Source: Brucella grignonensis
GTDB taxonomy: Bacteria; Pseudomonadota; Alphaproteobacteria; Rhizobiales; Rhizobiaceae
Length of the DNA: 64,000 nucleotides
Direction: 5' to 3'
NCBI RefSeq assembly: GCF_002252505.1
Contig: NZ_NNRL01000157.1
Coordinates: 186,001-250,000, forward strand
Position 1 is the stretch's first letter; each line of letters starts with the position of its first letter. The notes below the pieces were generated by a model. That model was not told the origin of the DNA. It saw only the letters and a list, made by a program, of their open reading frames with translations, and ran no database searches. Positions 44,202 through 53,061 of the stretch are shown here, piece after piece. Made by a program: the position numbers and the translations under genes.

Positions 44202-45878
44202 GTGAACGGTTCTTTAGTCCTTTTGCATCTTGCCGGTGCAGTCGCGCTCCTACTCTGGGCGACACGCATGGTGCGAACAGGAGTGGAGCGTGCCTATGGT
44301 GATCGTTTGCGTCGCCGCTTGCGCAATCAGATGCAGAATCCGCTGCTTTCGATAGCCTTTGGCCTTATTCTGGCAATCGCCTTGCAGAGCTCGACTGCCG
44401 TGACGCTTCTGGTCGGCTCTTTCGTCGGATCGGGTATCGTCAGCGGTGTTGCCGGCTTGATGGCGGTGCGCGGCGGTGAACTTGGTTCAGCGCTCGTTGT
44501 GAAAATCCTGAGCTACGATCTGACGCTGTTGGTTCCACTCTGCCTTGTTTCCGGTACAGCCATTTTCATGACGACAGAGCGGCGTGACTGGCGTCAGATC
44601 GGGCGCATCCTCGTTGGCATCGGTTTGCTCATCATGTCACTGGAAATGACAGGACAGGCAACAGAGCCACTGCGCCAGAGTGAGCTTCTGCCCGTCATCG
44701 TGGATTATCTCTCCAACGATCCCGTGACTGCCTATCTTCTGGCAGCTTTGATGACGTGGTTGTTTCATTCCAGCATCGCGGGTGTCATCCTGCTGACCAC
44801 TTTCGCATCGCGCGGACTAATCACGCCCGAACTTGCGGTGGTCATGGTGCTTGGCGTCAATCTTGGCTCCTCCATCATCGCGCCAATCCTGACCCGCAAC
44901 GCGCCACCTGAGACCCGTGTCGTGCCGCTCGGCAATCTGTTGATGCGCGGTGCTGGTTCGCTGCTCATGCTGATCCTGTTTGAAACCTTCAAGCCCTCAA
45001 TTGGCTTCCTTGGTGGTGATCCTGTTTCACAGGTGGTCAACGCACACATTCTGTTCAACGTCATCGTCATGGTCGCAGGCATTCCATTGTCTGGACTGGT
45101 GCTCCGTGCGACTGAAGCGCTGGTTCATCTCAATTCAGACAATAACGCACCCGCCCAGCCGCTTGAAGTCGAAGAGTATAGTGCTCTTGATAATGCAGTC
45201 CTTGACCGGCCTTCCCAGGCTCTCGCCAATGCAACCCGCGAAGTCGTCGGCGTTTGCGATACAATTGAAGTGATGCTGCGTCGGATTATCGATCTCTACG
45301 AAAAGCCGGATCAGGCACGCATCAACGAACTGGCAAGCCTCGACGACCGGGTCGACAAGAAACATGCAGCCATCAAGCTTTATCTTACCAAGCTCGCAAG
45401 CAAAGATCTCGATGAGTTTGAAGCTTTGCGGATGCAGGAACTGATGGGTGCATGTGTGAAGCTCGAACAGGTTGGTGATATCATCGTGCGCAACATGCTC
45501 GCGCATGTTCAGAAAAAGATGGATCATAACCTCGAATTCACAGAGGAAGGCTGGAAAGAGCTCAGCCATTTCCACGCCATGGTGCTGGCCAACGCGCATA
45601 TGGCGTTCAACGTCATCGTCTCGCGTGATGGTCGCACCGCACGTCTGCTCGTGCAGGAAAAAGACAATCTGCGTGATCTGGAAAAGCAGACGAGTATGCG
45701 TCACTTCTCGCGGCTACGCGAGGGTTCAACACGTAGCATCGAGACAAGCACCATCCATCTCGATACTATTCGCGATTTGAAGCAGATCAATTCGTTGCTC
45801 GCATCAATGGCTTATCCAGTCCTTGAAGAACAAGGATTGCTCGGCTCGACGCGCTTGAAAGCAGCAAAACAAAACTAG
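44202..45878 (+). CDS. Na+/phosphate cotransporter (NptA/PNaS family) with PhoU-like domain
   Basis: 558 residues. Two inverted Na/Pi-cotransporter repeats, each with a QSS motif neighbourhood: ILAIALQSSTAVTLLVGSFV and TWLFHSSIAGVILLTTF. About nine membrane helices reach to residue ~300. The C-terminal ~230 residues are helical and PhoU-like (ATREVVGVCDTIEVMLRRII, ACVKLEQVGDIIVRNMLAHV). It should import (or export) phosphate with sodium at the inner membrane. GTG start with AAAGGAT upstream. The Pho box array upstream fits a role in phosphate supply. Confidence 0.9.
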   Translation: MNGSLVLLHLAGAVALLLWATRMVRTGVERAYGDRLRRRLRNQMQNPLLSIAFGLILAIALQSSTAVTLLVGSFVGSGIVSGVAGLMAVRGGELGSALVVKILSYDLTLLVPLCLVSGTAIFMTTERRDWRQIGRILVGIGLLIMSLEMTGQATEPLRQSELLPVIVDYLSNDPVTAYLLAALMTWLFHSSIAGVILLTTFASRGLITPELAVVMVLGVNLGSSIIAPILTRNAPPETRVVPLGNLLMRGAGSLLMLILFETFKPSIGFLGGDPVSQVVNAHILFNVIVMVAGIPLSGLVLRATEALVHLNSDNNAPAQPLEVEEYSALDNAVLDRPSQALANATREVVGVCDTIEVMLRRIIDLYEKPDQARINELASLDDRVDKKHAAIKLYLTKLASKDLDEFEALRMQELMGACVKLEQVGDIIVRNMLAHVQKKMDHNLEFTEEGWKELSHFHAMVLANAHMAFNVIVSRDGRTARLLVQEKDNLRDLEKQTSMRHFSRLREGSTRSIETSTIHLDTIRDLKQINSLLASMAYPVLEEQGLLGSTRLKAAKQN

Positions 45879-45879
45879 G

Positions 45880-45903
45880 AAAGCCCCGCGTGAGCGGGGC
45901 TTT
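45880..45903. terminator. Terminator after Na/Pi cotransporter
   Basis: AAGCCCCGC / GCGGGGCTT hairpin with a TGA-containing loop and a TTTT tail. Confidence 0.85.
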
Positions 45904-45924
45904 TCATTGAAGACGACGACGCTT

Positions 45925-46377
45925 CTACTGAAGAAGCGTTTTTACCAGCGCGCTGGCCTTTGTGAAATCCATCTGACCAGCATAGCGCTCCTTAAGAGCT
46001 GCCATCACCTTGCCCATATCCCGCAAACCTTGCGCGCCGATTTCGGTGATCACATCTGCACAGGCTTTTTTGATTTCATCATCACTCATCTGCACAGGCA
46101 GAAAACCGCTGATGATAGCAATTTCCGCACGCTCGCCTTCGGCGAGCTCAATACGGTTGCCTTCTTCATAAATGCGAGCGGATTCTTCGCGCTGCTTCAC
46201 CATCTTGCCCAAAATGCCGAGCAGTTCTTCATCGCCAACCGGATCCTTGCCCGCACCGCGATTGGCAATATCACGGTCCTTCACCGCCGCCATGATCAGA
46301 CGCAATGTCGACAGGCGCAGCTTATCCTGTGCCTTCATAGCCTGAGTGAGTGCCTGAGAAATCTCCTGGCGAAGCAT
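45925..46377 (-). CDS. GatB/YqeY domain protein
   Basis: 150 residues. Single YqeY domain: ALTQAMKAQDKLRLSTLRLI, ILGKMVKQREESARIYEEGN, ISGFLPVQMSDDEI and GKVMAALKERYAGQMDFTKA. Related to the tail of the GatB amidotransferase subunit; stand-alone versions are thought to bind tRNA or be involved in tRNA charging but are uncharacterised. AGGAGAG precedes the ATG. Confidence 0.93.
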   Translation of the reverse strand: MLRQEISQALTQAMKAQDKLRLSTLRLIMAAVKDRDIANRGAGKDPVGDEELLGILGKMVKQREESARIYEEGNRIELAEGERAEIAIISGFLPVQMSDDEIKKACADVITEIGAQGLRDMGKVMAALKERYAGQMDFTKASALVKTLLQ

Positions 46378-46604
46378 ACGTCTCTCCTGACGGTGTTAGT
46401 GCATACCGTCGAAAAGCAAAAACTCGCCTTCCCTTGACGTCATGCGTGAGAATGAAAAATCAGAGCCCTTGTATCCAGAACCGGGGCCATAAAGCAATCA
46501 CACGCCTATTCCGAGCTGTCAGAACAACCATCATAGAAAGCCGCCAACATAGAAAAAATGAGACATCACTCTCATAATTTCCTGAAAAGCTTGCGTTCAA
46601 ACGA

Positions 46605-46695
46605 TTGACCCCGCGCCCAAGTTTCTCTATTGCTCAGGGCTTAGCAGGACATCGGCATGTGCTCGCGGCGGGAAGTTTAATCCCCGCTGCTTTTT
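46605..46695 (+). promoter_or_regulatory. carA promoter, leader peptide and intrinsic terminator (candidate attenuator)
   Basis: TTGACC (46605-46610) and TATTGC (46628-46633) are 17 bp apart. Downstream, AGGA precedes by 7 nt an 8-codon frame ATGTGCTCGCGGCGGGAAGT T-TAA (46657-46680), product MCSRREV with tandem arginine codons. The two CGG codons lie in the 5' arm of an 8-bp hairpin (GCGGCGGG 46665-46672 with CCCGCTGC 46683-46690, one G-T pair) followed by TTTTT. This looks like transcription attenuation ahead of carA. The rest of 46378-46833 holds no gene. Confidence 0.55.
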
Positions 46696-46833
46696 GGCGC
46701 ATATATGGCCCCATAAACTCCATTTTTCAAGCTGTCTGACATCGGGCGGTTGAAACATGGATACATGCCGCATGACTGATAACGTAGAACGCGCGCCAGA
46801 CGGCAAGCGCGAAACCTGACAGGAGTGCACGCC

Positions 46834-48057
46834 ATGACCGAAGCCACATCGAAGACAGCACCCTGGACGACTGCAAAGCGAACCGCCGTTCTTGTGCTTG
46901 CAGATGGCACAGTGATTGAAGGCAAAGGCCTTGGCGCAACTGGAGCAATTGAAGCCGAAGTGGTCTTCAATACCGCCCTCACCGGCTATGAAGAAATTCT
47001 GACCGATCCATCCTATGCCGGACAAATCGTGACTTTCACCTTCCCGCATATCGGCAATGTAGGCACCAATGCGGAAGACGTGGAAGACCTCACGCCTGCC
47101 AATCGTCACGGCGCTGTGGGCGCAATTTTCAAAGCCGACATCACCAACCCATCCAATTTCCGCGCTTCAGAAAATCTCGATACATGGCTGAAGAACCGTG
47201 GCGTCATCGCACTGGCTGACATCGATACGCGCGCCCTCACCTCGCTTATCCGCGAACGTGGCGCGCAGAATGCGGTGATCGCCCATGATCCGGAAGGGAA
47301 GTTCGACATCGACGCGCTCAAGGCTCGCGCTGCAAACTGGAGCGGTCTTGAAAATCTCGATCTGGCAAAGGATGTCACCATCGGCCAGAGCCTCACTTGG
47401 GACCAAACGCCGTGGACGCTGGAAGACGGCTACGGCGAACAGTCAGACACGCAATATCATGTTGTCGCGCTCGACTTTGGTGTGAAGCGCAACATTCTGC
47501 GTCTGCTGTCAGGCCTTGGTGCCAAGGTCACTGTATTGCCAGCCACGGCCACTGCAGAGGACGTTCTCGCCTATAATCCAGACGGCATCTTCCTTTCCAA
47601 TGGCCCCGGCGATCCGGCAGCAACCGGCAAATATGCCGTGCCAACGATCCAGAAGCTCGTAGACAGCGAATTGCCAGTTTTCGGCATCTGCCTCGGCCAT
47701 CAAATGCTGGCATTGGCGCTTGGTGCCAAGACCGAAAAGATGCATCAGGGCCATCATGGCGCCAACCATCCGGTCAAGGATTACACCACCGGCAAGGTCG
47801 AAATCGTATCGATGAACCATGGCTTTGCGGTCGATTCCGACAGCCTGCCAGAACACGTCGAAGAAACACATGTTTCGCTGTTTGACGGCACCAATTGCGG
47901 CCTGCGCGTTATCGGCAAGCCGATCTTCTCGGTACAGCATCACCCGGAAGCCTCTCCTGGCCCGCAGGACAGCCATTACCTCTTCCGCCGGTTCATCAAC
48001 CTGATCCGCGAGAAGAAGGGCGAAGCTCTTCTTCCAGAGCGCGAACAGGCAGCGTGA
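46834..48057 (+). CDS. carA: Carbamoyl-phosphate synthase small subunit
   Basis: 407 residues. N-terminal CPSase small-chain domain ([40 protein letters not shown]) and a C-terminal class I glutamine amidotransferase with Cys in [18 protein letters not shown] and His-x-Glu in [12 protein letters not shown]. It hydrolyses glutamine to supply ammonia to CarB for arginine and pyrimidine synthesis. Start at 46834 with AGGAG 8 nt upstream. carB is not adjacent: a metallopeptidase gene on the other strand lies between. Confidence 0.97.
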   Translation: MTEATSKTAPWTTAKRTAVLVLADGTVIEGKGLGATGAIEAEVVFNTALTGYEEILTDPSYAGQIVTFTFPHIGNVGTNAEDVEDLTPANRHGAVGAIFKADITNPSNFRASENLDTWLKNRGVIALADIDTRALTSLIRERGAQNAVIAHDPEGKFDIDALKARAANWSGLENLDLAKDVTIGQSLTWDQTPWTLEDGYGEQSDTQYHVVALDFGVKRNILRLLSGLGAKVTVLPATATAEDVLAYNPDGIFLSNGPGDPAATGKYAVPTIQKLVDSELPVFGICLGHQMLALALGAKTEKMHQGHHGANHPVKDYTTGKVEIVSMNHGFAVDSDSLPEHVEETHVSLFDGTNCGLRVIGKPIFSVQHHPEASPGPQDSHYLFRRFINLIREKKGEALLPEREQAA

Positions 48058-48100
48058 TTCAACTCCTGAGCGTTATGAATTAAGACGTTGTTAAGAAAAG

Positions 48101-48127
48101 AAAAGCCGGGATTTGATCCCGGCTTTT
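48101..48127. terminator. Bidirectional terminator between carA and ypfJ
   Basis: AAAAGCCGGGAT pairs with ATCCCGGCTTTT, followed by further T; good in both directions. Confidence 0.9.
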
Positions 48128-48153
48128 TTCATTCCCGATATCCGCATTAGCGA

Positions 48154-49092
48154 TCAAACATCACCACTAAATGTATCGCAGGATTCGATCTTGCCGCTCT
48201 GGAACCCACGCTGGAACCATTTGGCACGTTGTGCCGATGTGCCGTGGTTGAAGCTTTCAGGTACAACATAACCCTGACTTCTCTTTTGCAGCGTATCATC
48301 GCCAATCTGATGGGCGGCATTGATCGCTTCTTCGAGGTCGCCTGCTTCCAGAATGCCCTTCTGATCCGTGTAGTAGCCCCAGACACCTGCAAAGCAGTCT
48401 GCCTGCAACTCAACACGCACCGACATCTGATTGGCTTGCGCTTCGTTCATCTGCTGACGCATCTGGTTAAAGCGCGGCAGAATACCGAGCAGGTTCTGAA
48501 CATGGTGCCCCACTTCATGCGAAATCACATAGGCATTGGCAAAGTCGCCCGATGCGCCAAAGCGTTTGGCGAGTTCGTTAAAAAATGTCAGATCGAGATA
48601 AAGCTTACGGTCGCCGGGGCAATAGAACGGGCCAGATGCCGAAGAGGCCATGCCGCAGGCTGAACGCACGCCATCGGAAAATAGGACCATTGTTGGCGGT
48701 GTATAGGTCTGTCCGCGCGACTGGAAAATGCCGCTCCAGACATCTTCTGTTTCGGCAAGAACAGTGCGTGCAAACTGCGTTGCCTCATCATTGGCAACTG
48801 TACCGCCTTCAGCCGCCGTGCGGCCGCTGCTCTGCTGTGTCTGCGTAGAATTGATGCTGCCATCACCGAACAGAAACGGCAGTGGATCAATGCCAAACGC
48901 ACGCAATACAAAGAACATCACAACCAGAATGAGAATCCCGGAAAGACCGCCACCGCGAACGATGCGGAAACCCGGCCCGCCCATTCCGCCGCCGAGGCCA
49001 CCACCGCGGCTAAACCCACCGCCAAGGCCACCGCTTTGTTGCCCCCGAACATCTTCCACATTGTCGCTTTGTCTACGGCCTTGCCAACGCAT
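48154..49092 (-). CDS. ypfJ: Membrane-anchored neutral zinc metallopeptidase, YpfJ/KPN_02809 family
   Basis: 312 residues. Starts MRWQGRRQSDNVEDVRGQQ, the family signature, then a Gly/Arg-rich stretch, one membrane helix (LSGILILVVMFFVLRAFGI), and a periplasmic metallopeptidase domain with the zinc motif ISHEVGHHVQNLLG, plus FYCPGDRKLYLDLTFFNEL and LQADCFAGVWGYY. Start at 49092 with GGGGAG 7 nt upstream. The proteolytic function is inferred from HExxH; few members have been studied. Confidence 0.93.
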   Translation of the reverse strand: MRWQGRRQSDNVEDVRGQQSGGLGGGFSRGGGLGGGMGGPGFRIVRGGGLSGILILVVMFFVLRAFGIDPLPFLFGDGSINSTQTQQSSGRTAAEGGTVANDEATQFARTVLAETEDVWSGIFQSRGQTYTPPTMVLFSDGVRSACGMASSASGPFYCPGDRKLYLDLTFFNELAKRFGASGDFANAYVISHEVGHHVQNLLGILPRFNQMRQQMNEAQANQMSVRVELQADCFAGVWGYYTDQKGILEAGDLEEAINAAHQIGDDTLQKRSQGYVVPESFNHGTSAQRAKWFQRGFQSGKIESCDTFSGDV

Positions 49093-49383
49093 TGACCAAC
49101 TCCCCTTCACAAGGCCGTCTCATAAAAAGACAGCAGCAATCTGTTGCATGTAATTGTCGCACAAACAGTTGGCACGGCAACATAAAAAGTAAATGGCAAA
49201 ACCAATCACAAACAAAGACATGATCGCAACATATGAAGCAATGAAAGGTTGCAGATCGGCGCCTTGTTTGCGAATTTTCGTGAATGCCCGCATTTTCTTT
49301 TAAATAAGGGCATTTGTGGGGTTCCGCTTTGTACCATCATTGCCTATAAGGCCAGCTTAGCCCACAGAATTTCTCTCTGCCAA

Positions 49384-49409
49384 CCCGCCGGTAAACCGTG
49401 CGGGCTTTT
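49384..49409 (+). promoter_or_regulatory. Terminator-like hairpin in the carB leader
   Basis: CCCGCCGG-TAAA-CCG-T-GCGGG then CTTTT, ending about 30 bp before the carB ATG. Upstream lies a possible leader frame (GTG at about 49315, AAGGG five nt before) with arginine codons. The remainder of 49093-49440 shows no gene. Candidate attenuator, paired in logic with the one before carA. Confidence 0.45.
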
Positions 49410-49440
49410 CTGGCAGGCTAAGAACAAGGAAAACGCCCCC

Positions 49441-52400
49441 ATGCCGAAACGTACAGATATCAAATCGATCCTGATTATCGGCGCGGGCCCCATTGTTATC
49501 GGCCAGGCTTGCGAGTTCGATTACTCGGGCACGCAGGCTTGTAAGGCGTTGAAAGAGGAAGGCTACCGCATCATCCTCGTCAACTCCAATCCAGCGACGA
49601 TCATGACCGATCCAGATCTGGCAGATGCGACTTATATCGAACCGATCACGCCTGAAGTTGTCGCCAAGATCATTGCCAAGGAACGCCCTGATGCGCTGTT
49701 GCCGACCATGGGCGGCCAGACCGCACTGAACACCGCATTGTCTCTGCGCCGCATGGGCGTGCTGGAGCGCTATAATGTCGAGATGATCGGCGCCAATGCA
49801 GAAGCCATCGACAAGGCAGAAGATCGCGCACTCTTCCGTGAAGCCATGGAAAAGATCGGCCTCGATACACCGACTTCGATGCTCGCCAATGCGACCGAGA
49901 TCAAGGAAGAAGATCGCAAGCGCCACGAAACCAAGCGTAACGAAGTGAAGGCGCAATATTCTGGCGACGATCTGGATAAGGCACTCGACAAGCTCGAAAC
50001 CGAATGGCAGCTCGGCGAAGTCGAACGCAAGCAACGCTACATGAGCCACGCGCTTGCCAAGGCTGCGCAAGCAATGGATGTCGTTGGCCTGCCTGCCATC
50101 ATCCGTCCGAGCTTCACACTCGGCGGCACTGGCGGTGGCATTGCCTATAACCGCCAGGAATTCTTTGAAATCATCGAACGCGGTCTGGATGCATCGCCAA
50201 CGACCGAAGTTCTGATCGAAGAATCGGTTCTGGGTTGGAAAGAGTATGAAATGGAAGTCGTCCGCGACAAGGCGGACAACTGCATCATCATCTGCTCGAT
50301 CGAAAACCTCGATCCGATGGGCGTGCATACCGGCGACAGTATCACCGTTGCGCCTGCACTGACGTTGACCGACAAAGAATACCAGATCATGCGTAACGCC
50401 TCGATTGCGGTGCTGCGCGAGATCGGCGTTGAAACCGGCGGCTCCAACGTGCAGTTCGCGATCAACCCGGCCAATGGCCGTATGATCGTGATTGAAATGA
50501 ACCCACGTGTGTCGCGTTCTTCGGCGCTTGCTTCCAAGGCAACTGGCTTCCCGATTGCCAAGGTCGCCGCCAAGCTTGCTGTCGGTTATACGCTGGACGA
50601 ACTCGACAACGACATCACCGGCGGTGCAACGCCTGCCTCGTTCGAGCCATCGATCGACTATGTCGTCACCAAGATCCCACGTTTCGCCTTCGAGAAATTT
50701 CCTGGCTCCTCGCCGATCCTGACCACTGCCATGAAATCGGTCGGTGAAGTCATGGCCATTGGCCGTACTTTCCAGGAAAGCTTGCAGAAGGCGCTCCGCG
50801 GTCTCGAAACCGGCCTGACGGGTCTCGACGAAATCGCCATTCCGGGTATCGATGACGGCGACGAAAAGAACGCAATCCGCGCTGCCATCGGCACACCGAC
50901 GCCAGATCGCTTGCGCATGGTCGCACAGGCAATGCGCCTTGGCCTGACCACAGAACAGGTTCATGATGCATCCAAGATTGATCCTTGGTTCCTCGAACAG
51001 ATCGAAGCCATCGTAAAGACCGAAGAGCGCATTCGCGAACATGGCCTGCCGCAGGACGCTGAAAACCTGCGCATGCTGAAAGCCATGGGCTTTTCCGACG
51101 CGCGTCTTGCGAGCCTGATCGGCAAAGATGCTGAAGATGTCGCAAAGCTGCGTAGCAAGCTCGACGTTCATCCGGTCTATAAGCGCATTGATACTTGCGC
51201 TGCCGAATTCGCATCGCCGACCGCATACATGTACTCGACCTATGAAACGCCATTCGTCGGTCAGCCGCGCTCGGAAGCCGAAGTATCGGATCGCAAGAAG
51301 GTCGTCATTCTCGGCGGCGGTCCAAACCGTATCGGTCAGGGCATCGAGTTCGATTATTGCTGCTGCCATGCGGCCTTCGCGCTCAATGATGCTGACTATG
51401 AAGCCATCATGATCAACTGCAACCCGGAAACGGTTTCAACTGATTATGACACGTCCGACCGCCTCTATTTCGAGCCGCTGACTGCAGAAGACGTACTGGA
51501 AATCCTGCGCGTTGAGCAGGAAAAGGGCACGCTGCACGGCGTCATCGTTCAGTTCGGCGGCCAGACACCGCTCAAGCTCGCCAATGCGCTTGAAAAGGCT
51601 GGCATTCCGATCCTCGGTACTTCGCCGGACGCTATCGACCTTGCAGAAGATCGTGATCGCTTCCAGAAGCTGCTGATCAAGCTCGGCCTCAACCAGCCAA
51701 AGAATGGCATCGCCTATTCGGTTGAACAGGCACGCCTGATTGCAGCAGACCTTGGTTTCCCGCTTGTCGTGCGCCCATCCTATGTTCTGGGTGGTCGCGC
51801 CATGCAGATCATCCATGACGAACGCTCGCTGCAGAACTATCTGCTCGACACCGTTCCGGAACTGGTGCCGGAAGACATCAAGGCCAAGTATCCGAACGAC
51901 AAGACCGGCCAGATCAACACGCTGCTCGGCAAGAACCCGCTCCTGTTCGATACCTATCTGACACAGGCAATTGAAGTGGATGTCGACTGCCTTTGTGATG
52001 GTAAGGAAAGCTATGTTTCCGGCATCATGGAGCATATCGAAGAAGCTGGCATTCACTCTGGCGACAGTGCCTGCTCGCTGCCGGTTCATACGCTTTCGCC
52101 TGAAATCGTGGCCGAGCTCGAGCGCCAGACAGCATTGCTTGCTAAGGCACTCAATGTCGGTGGCTTGATGAATGTGCAATTTGCCATCAAGGACGACGAA
52201 ATCTTCATCCTTGAAGTCAATCCACGCGCATCGCGTACGGTTCCATTCGTCGCCAAGACGGTCGGCACGCCGATTGCCAAGGTCGCAGCCCGCATCATGG
52301 CTGGCGAAAGTCTGGAAGCCGCACTCGGTGCCTATGGCGGCAAGCCGAAGACGCCTTCCCGCCCACATATTGCGGTCAAGGAAGCTGTGTTCCCATTCGC

Positions 52401-52929
52401 CCGCTTCCCCGGCGTTGACACATTGCTTGGACCGGAAATGCGCTCAACCGGCGAAGTCATGGGCCTCGACTACGACTACGCTCTCGCCTTCGCAAAGGCG
52501 CAGCTCGGCGCAGGCGTTGAACTGCCACGCGAAGGCACGGTTTTCGTATCCGTCCGTGACGAAGACAAGGAACGCGTACTCGGTGCGGTCCGCAAACTGG
52601 TCAGCATCGGCTTCAAGGTCATGGCGACAGGTGGAACACAACAGTTCCTTGAAGCGAATGGTGTGGAATCGACCAAGATCAATAAGGTCATCGAAGGTCG
52701 TCCACATGTCGAAGATGCGATCCGCAATCGCCAGATTCATCTCGTCTTCAACACGACCGACAGCGCAAGCGCAGTCTCCGATTCCAAGTCGATCCGTCGT
52801 GCAACGCTGATGCAGAAGCTGCCTTACTATACGACGATGGCCGGTGCCGAAGCCGCGGCTGAGGCTATTGCGGCGCTTAAGGCAGGATCGCTGGAGGTTC
52901 GTCCACTTCAGGATTACTTCCGCGATTAA
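49441..52929 (+). CDS. carB: Carbamoyl-phosphate synthase large subunit
   Basis: 1162 residues. Two homologous ATP-grasp halves (N-half [20 protein letters not shown] and [14 protein letters not shown]-half [17 protein letters not shown] and [13 protein letters not shown]) and a C-terminal MGS-like allosteric domain ([18 protein letters not shown]). It builds carbamoyl phosphate from bicarbonate, ammonia and 2 ATP with CarA. Start at 49441 ([12 protein letters not shown]). The frame is open 64 codons upstream but that part is not family sequence. The N-half contains a ~90-residue insertion typical of alphaproteobacteria. The stop TAA lies in a repeat fragment. Confidence 0.98.
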   Translation: MPKRTDIKSILIIGAGPIVIGQACEFDYSGTQACKALKEEGYRIILVNSNPATIMTDPDLADATYIEPITPEVVAKIIAKERPDALLPTMGGQTALNTALSLRRMGVLERYNVEMIGANAEAIDKAEDRALFREAMEKIGLDTPTSMLANATEIKEEDRKRHETKRNEVKAQYSGDDLDKALDKLETEWQLGEVERKQRYMSHALAKAAQAMDVVGLPAIIRPSFTLGGTGGGIAYNRQEFFEIIERGLDASPTTEVLIEESVLGWKEYEMEVVRDKADNCIIICSIENLDPMGVHTGDSITVAPALTLTDKEYQIMRNASIAVLREIGVETGGSNVQFAINPANGRMIVIEMNPRVSRSSALASKATGFPIAKVAAKLAVGYTLDELDNDITGGATPASFEPSIDYVVTKIPRFAFEKFPGSSPILTTAMKSVGEVMAIGRTFQESLQKALRGLETGLTGLDEIAIPGIDDGDEKNAIRAAIGTPTPDRLRMVAQAMRLGLTTEQVHDASKIDPWFLEQIEAIVKTEERIREHGLPQDAENLRMLKAMGFSDARLASLIGKDAEDVAKLRSKLDVHPVYKRIDTCAAEFASPTAYMYSTYETPFVGQPRSEAEVSDRKKVVILGGGPNRIGQGIEFDYCCCHAAFALNDADYEAIMINCNPETVSTDYDTSDRLYFEPLTAEDVLEILRVEQEKGTLHGVIVQFGGQTPLKLANALEKAGIPILGTSPDAIDLAEDRDRFQKLLIKLGLNQPKNGIAYSVEQARLIAADLGFPLVVRPSYVLGGRAMQIIHDERSLQNYLLDTVPELVPEDIKAKYPNDKTGQINTLLGKNPLLFDTYLTQAIEVDVDCLCDGKESYVSGIMEHIEEAGIHSGDSACSLPVHTLSPEIVAELERQTALLAKALNVGGLMNVQFAIKDDEIFILEVNPRASRTVPFVAKTVGTPIAKVAARIMAGESLEAALGAYGGKPKTPSRPHIAVKEAVFPFARFPGVDTLLGPEMRSTGEVMGLDYDYALAFAKAQLGAGVELPREGTVFVSVRDEDKERVLGAVRKLVSIGFKVMATGGTQQFLEANGVESTKINKVIEGRPHVEDAIRNRQIHLVFNTTDSASAVSDSKSIRRATLMQKLPYYTTMAGAEAAAEAIAALKAGSLEVRPLQDYFRD

Positions 52930-52980
52930 AGCGCTTTCCGAAAAGTGCGAAGCGGTTTTGCGTAGGATAATGCGCAAAAG
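52926..52980 (+). repeat. Palindromic repeat fragment, copy 12 (type B, first stem only)
   Basis: TTAAAGCGCTTTCCGAAAAG TGCGAAGCGGTTTTGCGTAG GATAATGCGCAAAAG; the second stem is missing. Its first bases form the carB stop codon. Confidence 0.8.
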
Positions 52981-53001
52981 CAACGCATTACACGAGAATG
53001 G

Positions 53002-53034
53002 AAAAGGCCGCAGAAAACAATCTGCGGCCTTTTG
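53002..53034. terminator. Bidirectional terminator between carB and ABC gene
   Basis: AAAAGGCCGCAGA pairs with TCTGCGGCCTTTT, 6-nt loop, then TGTTTT. Confidence 0.92.
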
Positions 53035-53061
53035 TTTTGATAGGTGTTATATAGGCGGCTC

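Noticed and set aside
44081-44302. Plus-strand 73-residue frame overlapping the Na/Pi cotransporter start
   Set aside because: No ribosome site and it runs into the transporter gene in another frame; it lies in the Pho-controlled leader.
49249-49440. 64-codon upstream extension of carB
   Set aside because: Open but not like CarB; it spans the terminator-like hairpin and the expected leader. Family start is [11 protein letters not shown] at 49441.
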